From: Pseudoxanthomonas suwonensis
Lineage (GTDB): Bacteria; Pseudomonadota; Gammaproteobacteria; Xanthomonadales; Xanthomonadaceae
Reading direction: 5' to 3'
Assembly (NCBI RefSeq): GCF_000972865.1
Contig: NZ_CP011144.1
Span: 2,728,001-2,792,000, forward strand
Length of the DNA: 64,000 nucleotides
Under the pieces are notes generated by a model. That model worked only from the letters and a program-made list of their open reading frames with translations, had not been told where the DNA came from and searched no databases. Position numbers and translations under genes: made by a program. Numbering within the stretch: position 1 is the first letter of the stretch; every line of letters begins with the position of its first letter. This document shows, in pieces, positions 59,421-64,000 of the stretch.

Positions 59421-61355
59421 ATGCCGCGAATGAAAAACCGCTCCTATGCCTGGCTATGGGCCGCGATCCTGCTCGCCTGCACCGCGGTGGTGTACTGGCC
59501 GGGCCTCGGCGGCGGCTTTATCTTCGATGATATAGCCACCATCGTCGACAATCAGCGTGTGCACGCCGAGCATCTGGATGCCGGTTCGTTGGCACGTGCG
59601 GCACGATCGTTCGAGCCCGGGGGCACCCTGGGTTCACGCCCGCTGGCGATGGCCAGCTTCGGCGCCAACCATGCCGTTGGTGGGCTTGATCCGTGGGGCT
59701 ATAAGCTGGTCGGCCTGCTGGTGCACATGCTTAACGCACTGCTGATTTTCCTGATGGTGCGCCGCATCCTAAGCCACCCCGCCATCGGTGGCGACCGTTG
59801 GGCGCTGCCCGCTAGCGGCACCATTGCCTTGCTCTGGGCCATCCACCCATTGCAGGTGTCTTCCGTCCTGTACGTGGTGCAGCGGATGGAAACCCTGTCA
59901 TACACCTTCGTGCTGCTGGCGTTGCTGGCTTACCTGCACGGCCGTATCCGGCAGCAGCAGGGGCTGCGTGGCTGGCCTTGGCTGTTGGTGTGCCTGCCGC
60001 TGGTCGTGCTGGGCATGACGGCGAAGGAATCGGCGGTGATGTTCCCAGCATTCACCCTGCTGCTGGAGCTGACTATCCTGCGCTTCGGTGCAGCCGATCC
60101 GCGCTGCGCGCGCGCGTGGCGCTGGACCTACGCGGCGGCGGCGGCGGCCGGGGCGCTGGTCTATTTCGGCTGGCTGGTGCCGCGGTACTGGTCAGAAGGC
60201 TACCTGCTGCGGGACTACAGCGCCGCGGAACGACTGTTGACCCAGATGCGCGTCCTGCCGATGTACTTGGGCCAGATCCTGCTGCCGGTACCCGGCAACA
60301 TGCCGTTCTATTACGACCAGATCAGCCCGTCACGCGGCTTACTGAGCCCGGCCACGACCCTGCTGGGTGGCCTACTGGTGGCGGCCTTGTTCGCCGCCGC
60401 GCTCGTGCTGCGGCGGCGGATGCCGCTCTTCTCGCTGGGCATCCTGTGGTTCTTCGCCGCGCATTTCATGACCAGCAACATCATCGCGTTGGAACTGGCG
60501 TTCGAGCATCGCAACTATTTCGCTCTTCTGGGCGTGTTGCTGGCGGCGGCCGACCTGGTCCGGCGCATCCCGATGCGCGATGGTCCGGCCATGAAGCGGT
60601 TCGCAATCGGCGTGGTGGTGGCCGGCTTCGGCCTGCTGGCCTTCATCCGCGCCAGTACCTGGGGCGACCCGTTCCTGCTGGCCACCGAGCTTGCCAGCAG
60701 CAACCCTGGCTCGGCGCGGGCGAGTGCCGACTTGGCGGCCATCTATCTGGAAATGTCCGACGGTTATCCGAATTCACCGTTTAACGACTTCGCGATCCGC
60801 GAGTTCGAGCGCGGCTCGCTGATCCCGGGCGCGTCCATCATCAGCGACCAAGGCCTGATCCTTGCCGCCGCACAGGCCGGCCGTGCGATCGATCCGGCCT
60901 GGTGGGACCGGCTAATCGGCAAGGTCCGGCACGGTACCCTGAGGCCGGAAACGACCGGCGCATTGTTCAGCCTGCTCCAGAACCGATACAAGGGCATCGC
61001 ACTGGACGATGACAAGCTAGTCGATGCGTTCCTCGCCCTGTTCGAGCGAGCGAGTCTGCCACCGTACAGCTATGCGCAATTCGGGGACTACGCGCTGCTC
61101 AAAGTCGGTGACCCGGATCTGGCGGACCAGGCATTCGTGATGGCCATCGACCGCAGCCGGGATTATCCGGAGTACGCCCGGCAGGTGGTTGAAACCCTGC
61201 GGCGCGACGGGCATCTTCGGCAGGCCCGTGCCGCATTGGCCCATGCGCACAGCATTGGGCTGCTGAACGATATCGGCATGGGCGATGTTGGTGCCACGCC
61301 GGGCGAAGCAAGCGAGGCGGCGGCCAAGGTGCAACGGGCGGGTGACGCGCCGTAA
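59421..61355 (+). CDS. GT-C-like membrane protein, possible pilin glycosyltransferase
   Basis: 644-residue polytopic protein with about ten membrane helices and a soluble C-terminal part (~430-644) with repeat-like helices. The N-terminal region resembles TMTC/DUF1736-type GT-C enzymes: GFIFDDIATIVDNQRV (D-D in the first periplasmic loop), SRPLAMASFGANHAVGGLDPWGYKLVGLLVHMLNALLIF, and HPLQVSSVLYVVQRMETLSY. Directly after pilin genes, such GT-C enzymes (e.g. TfpW in Pseudomonas) glycosylate pilin; that role here is inference. A second ATG lies nine bases in. No methyltransferase or other domain was seen. Confidence 0.7.
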   Translation: MPRMKNRSYAWLWAAILLACTAVVYWPGLGGGFIFDDIATIVDNQRVHAEHLDAGSLARAARSFEPGGTLGSRPLAMASFGANHAVGGLDPWGYKLVGLLVHMLNALLIFLMVRRILSHPAIGGDRWALPASGTIALLWAIHPLQVSSVLYVVQRMETLSYTFVLLALLAYLHGRIRQQQGLRGWPWLLVCLPLVVLGMTAKESAVMFPAFTLLLELTILRFGAADPRCARAWRWTYAAAAAAGALVYFGWLVPRYWSEGYLLRDYSAAERLLTQMRVLPMYLGQILLPVPGNMPFYYDQISPSRGLLSPATTLLGGLLVAALFAAALVLRRRMPLFSLGILWFFAAHFMTSNIIALELAFEHRNYFALLGVLLAAADLVRRIPMRDGPAMKRFAIGVVVAGFGLLAFIRASTWGDPFLLATELASSNPGSARASADLAAIYLEMSDGYPNSPFNDFAIREFERGSLIPGASIISDQGLILAAAQAGRAIDPAWWDRLIGKVRHGTLRPETTGALFSLLQNRYKGIALDDDKLVDAFLALFERASLPPYSYAQFGDYALLKVGDPDLADQAFVMAIDRSRDYPEYARQVVETLRRDGHLRQARAALAHAHSIGLLNDIGMGDVGATPGEASEAAAKVQRAGDAP

Positions 61356-61381
61356 GCCGCAAGGTCCCCACTTGGTGACTT

Positions 61382-62029
61382 CTATGAGAGCAGAACGGGC
61401 GTCTTCCGATACATGAAGAAGCGGGCATCGAAACCGCTATCCCCCACTTGCAGGGGTGCCGGCTCGGCTTCGTGCATGCGCTTGAAGTCTGGGAATCGCT
61501 GCGCCACGTCTCTCTCGACGGGGCGATGCATCACATGCCGCATCGTATGATGTGGCTGGTCGGTCGAAGACGAGTAGATGATGACGTACTCCCGGCCGGC
61601 AGCGAACAATGTGCGCAAGTAGTCTTCATAGATGGAATCTTCCACCAAGTGGTAGAGCACGTCCAACGACAGTGCAAGTTGAGCCGTCTCGCCGGCGTAC
61701 TCCCGGGTCGTGATGAATGACTTCGTCGGGTCTCTTTCGAACATCGAGCGGCAACGCTCGACCGCGCTGCAGCTCACGTCCACGCCCAGATAGCGGGGAT
61801 ACCGTGTCAGCGTCAGTTGGTTCCCATCGCCGCAACCGAATTCGATGACACTTTGGATCGCGTGCGCCTCTACGAAGGCATTCAGGGCGGTGGCCTTGTA
61901 TGCGGCGGATTCGCCATAGGAGCCGGCTCCGGAATCGCCGCCCAGCGCGTAACGCCTCTCCCAATACTCCGGAGAATTCCGGAAAAACATCGACGGAAGC
62001 CATCTGCTAAGGATCTGTTTGATGGTCAT
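61382..62029 (-). CDS. Class I SAM-dependent methyltransferase
   Basis: 215-residue methyltransferase with SAM motif I VIEFGCGDGNQL (about 69-80) and motif II YLGVDVS. Substrate unknown; the C-terminal part (SSSTDQPHHTMRHVMHRPVERDVAQRFPDFKRM) is typical of methyltransferases in polysaccharide clusters. The ATG at 62029 overlaps the upstream membrane-protein stop (ATGA), so they are co-transcribed. It converges with the GT-C gene. GC content is lower than in the core genome. Confidence 0.85.
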   Translation of the reverse strand: MTIKQILSRWLPSMFFRNSPEYWERRYALGGDSGAGSYGESAAYKATALNAFVEAHAIQSVIEFGCGDGNQLTLTRYPRYLGVDVSCSAVERCRSMFERDPTKSFITTREYAGETAQLALSLDVLYHLVEDSIYEDYLRTLFAAGREYVIIYSSSTDQPHHTMRHVMHRPVERDVAQRFPDFKRMHEAEPAPLQVGDSGFDARFFMYRKTPVLLS

Positions 62030-62994
62030 GCGGGTCTGCCTGGGGTGTGCGGTGACAATGCCGCTGCCGTAAGTCCGGCCATCAGGTCCAACAGGGCGGC
62101 GAGCAGGCGCAGGATGGCTGTGAGGGCCATGGCTTGTGGGGCCGGTAGCCACAGGCTCGCCAGTCCGAACATGGAAAATTCCCGTATGCCGATCCCGCCG
62201 GGCGCGAAGAACGCCAACACGCCGGCAGTCACTGCTACGCCGAAGGCGCCGGCGAGACCGATCGCTTCCATCTTAGGAAGCATGAAGATGTCGCTCGCCA
62301 GCCAAGCGACCACGCCCGACCAGGCCAGTGCGGATGCCAGGGTGATGTACAGCGATGCCAGAAGCGGGCGGAGCGACGGCGTCAGGGCCTTGACGTCGAT
62401 GGCGGCACGCAACACGCCGCGCAATGGGAGCTTCTTCAGAAGCCAATGTATTGACAGGATCGCTGACAACCCTGCCCATGGTGCGGCCGGGACAAGTCCC
62501 AGCCAGATCGGATGTAAGAGTGCAGCTGCCATCAGGGCGAGCCCGGTTGCGAACACCACGGTGATCGTGCCGATCTGTTCGTAGATGCCGATGCCGAGCA
62601 ATTGCGTGCGGGATTCTCCATTTCTGGAATCACTGGCCCGCGCCAAGAGCCCGAATATGCCGCCGGGGATGTACTTGCCGACAAGCAGGAGCCCGGATTG
62701 CCTTAAGGCGAGCCGCCAACCCAGCATGCCACCCATGAAGGCATGGAATAGCTGCCGCCAAGCCGCTACGCCGCACAACCAAGCGGTCAGCAACAGCGTG
62801 AGGATCGCTGCCGCACTGCCCGCGCTCGGGAAGCCGACTTGCTGGGGCAGGTTCGGTGCGAGTTTCCAGACGGCGAACAAACAAAGGCCAAGGCCGATCC
62901 AGAGAGCCGCATATTGCAGATACTGGATGACATGGGCGTGTCTTTGCCTGTTGGACGATTGGGGCTCAGCCATCTTTGTGGTATCCGCTCCCAT
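62026..62994 (-). CDS. LPG-synthase-TM/UPF0104-family membrane protein
   Basis: 322-residue protein with about eight membrane helices and the conserved FAPGGIGIREFSM motif of the lysylphosphatidylglycerol-synthase TM (UPF0104) family, many members of which flip or transfer lipid-linked molecules in surface-glycan clusters. It has no soluble synthase domain. Overlap with the methyltransferase (ATGA) and a 39-base gap to the epimerase suggest an operon. Exact role unknown. Confidence 0.8.
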   Translation of the reverse strand: MGADTTKMAEPQSSNRQRHAHVIQYLQYAALWIGLGLCLFAVWKLAPNLPQQVGFPSAGSAAAILTLLLTAWLCGVAAWRQLFHAFMGGMLGWRLALRQSGLLLVGKYIPGGIFGLLARASDSRNGESRTQLLGIGIYEQIGTITVVFATGLALMAAALLHPIWLGLVPAAPWAGLSAILSIHWLLKKLPLRGVLRAAIDVKALTPSLRPLLASLYITLASALAWSGVVAWLASDIFMLPKMEAIGLAGAFGVAVTAGVLAFFAPGGIGIREFSMFGLASLWLPAPQAMALTAILRLLAALLDLMAGLTAAALSPHTPGRPA

Positions 62995-63033
62995 ATCGAA
63001 TTGCAGTCCAACCCATTGGGGTTCCGTAGGCTC

Positions 63034-64000
63034 TCACTTCGATGGCTTGGAGTGAGTGTCGCCCCTGCATCCGAAAACTGTGGCCTGAAGGGTGTCGACG
63101 ATCAGCTTGCTTGGGGATGTGTCGCTGGGCTCCCTGAGATCCCAGGATGCGTACGCGTTCATGCGAACGAACGTGTCGGTTATCCCGTGCTCTAGGTTGG
63201 ACAGCACGATATTGTCGCCGAGGCCGTCGCCACGCTCGGTGGTTCGCCTGAGCAGCAAAGTCGGCAGGCCAAGCATCGCGGCCTCTTCCTGGTTGCTCCC
63301 TCCATCGGTGAGCAGCATGTTGCTGTGGATGAGCAGAGACACGAATTCCATGTAGTCCATGCGGTCCATGAGCTCGAGTGACGGCTTGCGCTGCAGCTGA
63401 TCGAGCCAGCCGGTAGCCATGATTTTCTCGCGCGTAGCCGGGTGCAACACGAATTTGACGGGTAGGACGTCGGAGACCCTCAGCACCAGATTCATGAGGA
63501 AGTCGAAATCGCTGGTGCTGGACAGGTTCTCGTTGCGGTGGATCGATATCACTGCGTATCCGCCACTGCCACCTTTCGTCGGCAAGGTGCCGATCGACGC
63601 GAGTGCGAGCGATAGCGAGTCCCTAAGGGTGTTCCCCGAAGTTTCGATGACCTGTCCTTTCGTCCTCGACAGGTTGTCTACAGAAGCTCGATCCGGGGCG
63701 AAGTGGATCGAAGACAGGATCGAGGTGAGTCTTCTTATGATCTCTTCCGGGAATGGGTCCAGGAGCTTTTCGGATCTGAGACCCGCTTCCACGTGGCAAA
63801 CGCGTGCCCCAATAAGGCGAATTACCAGTGCGCCCAACAGGGTAGATGCTGTGTCGCCGTGTACAACGCCCAGCTTCGTTCCCCTCCATGATCCGCCGAT
63901 CATCCGCTTAGCGGCCTGGGTCGAGAAGCCGATCAGCCATGCTGCGAAACGTTTTTTGGTGGCTGCCTCGAAGTTCGGGACAAGCACTTCGTCGGCGTCG
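63034..64000 (-). CDS. wecB: UDP-GlcNAc 2-epimerase, 5' part beyond window
   Basis: Non-hydrolysing UDP-N-acetylglucosamine 2-epimerase, making UDP-ManNAc for surface polysaccharides. The frame is open to the window edge, and the N-terminal ~60 residues are outside. Seen: LGVVHGDTASTLLGALVIRLIGARVCHVEAGLRS, DPFPEEIIRRLTS, HRNENLSS, FVLHPATREKI, LTDGGSNQEEAAMLGLPTLLLRRTTERGDGL, all WecB-family features. It is first in a minus-strand run with the flippase-like and methyltransferase genes, suggesting an O-antigen or pilin-glycan cluster. Confidence 0.9.
   Translation of the reverse strand, partial: DADEVLVPNFEAATKKRFAAWLIGFSTQAAKRMIGGSWRGTKLGVVHGDTASTLLGALVIRLIGARVCHVEAGLRSEKLLDPFPEEIIRRLTSILSSIHFAPDRASVDNLSRTKGQVIETSGNTLRDSLSLALASIGTLPTKGGSGGYAVISIHRNENLSSTSDFDFLMNLVLRVSDVLPVKFVLHPATREKIMATGWLDQLQRKPSLELMDRMDYMEFVSLLIHSNMLLTDGGSNQEEAAMLGLPTLLLRRTTERGDGLGDNIVLSNLEHGITDTFVRMNAYASWDLREPSDTSPSKLIVDTLQATVFGCRGDTHSKPSK

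Overview
The window is chromosomal DNA of a high-GC gammaproteobacterium, most likely a Xanthomonadaceae/Lysobacteraceae member (Pseudoxanthomonas, Luteimonas, Lysobacter or Stenotrophomonas type). The evidence is the gene order (glyA-nrdR-ribD/rib/nusB/thiL, dcw cluster to lpxC, dciA/M23/secA, pilC-pilD-coaE), a dcw cluster without murD, a PilD without its cysteine motif, and dense GTAG-type extragenic palindromes. No database was searched; names rest on recognised motifs, lengths and synteny.

Layout. 0.25-7.9 kb: a TonB-dependent receptor with its own terminator, then SapC-family protein, cupin/JmjC-like oxygenase, tryptophan-halogenase-family enzyme and a DUF6445-like protein, a conserved association of unknown job. 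8-11 kb: cation/proton antiporter and, on the minus strand, ettA. 11.3-20.1 kb: glyA, nrdR, GNAT, ribD, FMN riboswitch, ribE, ribBA-like, ribH, nusB, thiL. 20.4-26.9 kb: PLP C-S lyase, FAD-linked oxidase, yraN and lpoA-like lipoprotein on the minus strand, then rsmI. 27.5-27.9 kb: RNase P RNA. 28.7-43.3 kb: mraZ-rsmH-ftsL-ftsI-murE-murF-mraY-ftsW-murG-murC-ddl-ftsQ-ftsA as one overlapping transcription unit behind a clear promoter with phased MraZ sites, followed by ftsZ and lpxC. 46.6-53.6 kb: dciA, M23 peptidase, secA, a Nudix/ThiE-like fusion and coaE. 53.6-55.5 kb: a lower-GC toxin-antitoxin island (orphan higA, brnTA, higBA) wedged between coaE and pilD. 55.7-61.4 kb: pilD, pilC, two tandem pilin genes behind a sigma-54-like promoter and a GT-C-like membrane protein. 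61.4-64 kb: lower-GC minus-strand methyltransferase, LPG-synthase/flippase-like membrane protein and a WecB-like epimerase cut by the window edge.

The non-coding DNA is dominated by about 34 copies or fragments of a ~100-bp element whose ends read TGTAGGAGC...GCTCCTACA. They occur singly or in arrays with ~115-122-bp period, are absent from the tightly overlapping dcw genes, have interchangeable hairpin ends, and supply the TAG stop codon of at least five genes. A second repeat family (GTCATTCCCGCGAAGGCGGG-type) occurs near 9.3, 18.9 and 46.3 kb. The most unusual items are the REP-supplied stop codons and modular hairpins, the halogenase/receptor cluster, the TA island, the structured RNA between ftsZ and lpxC, and the perfect palindromes upstream of pilA, rnpB and higB.
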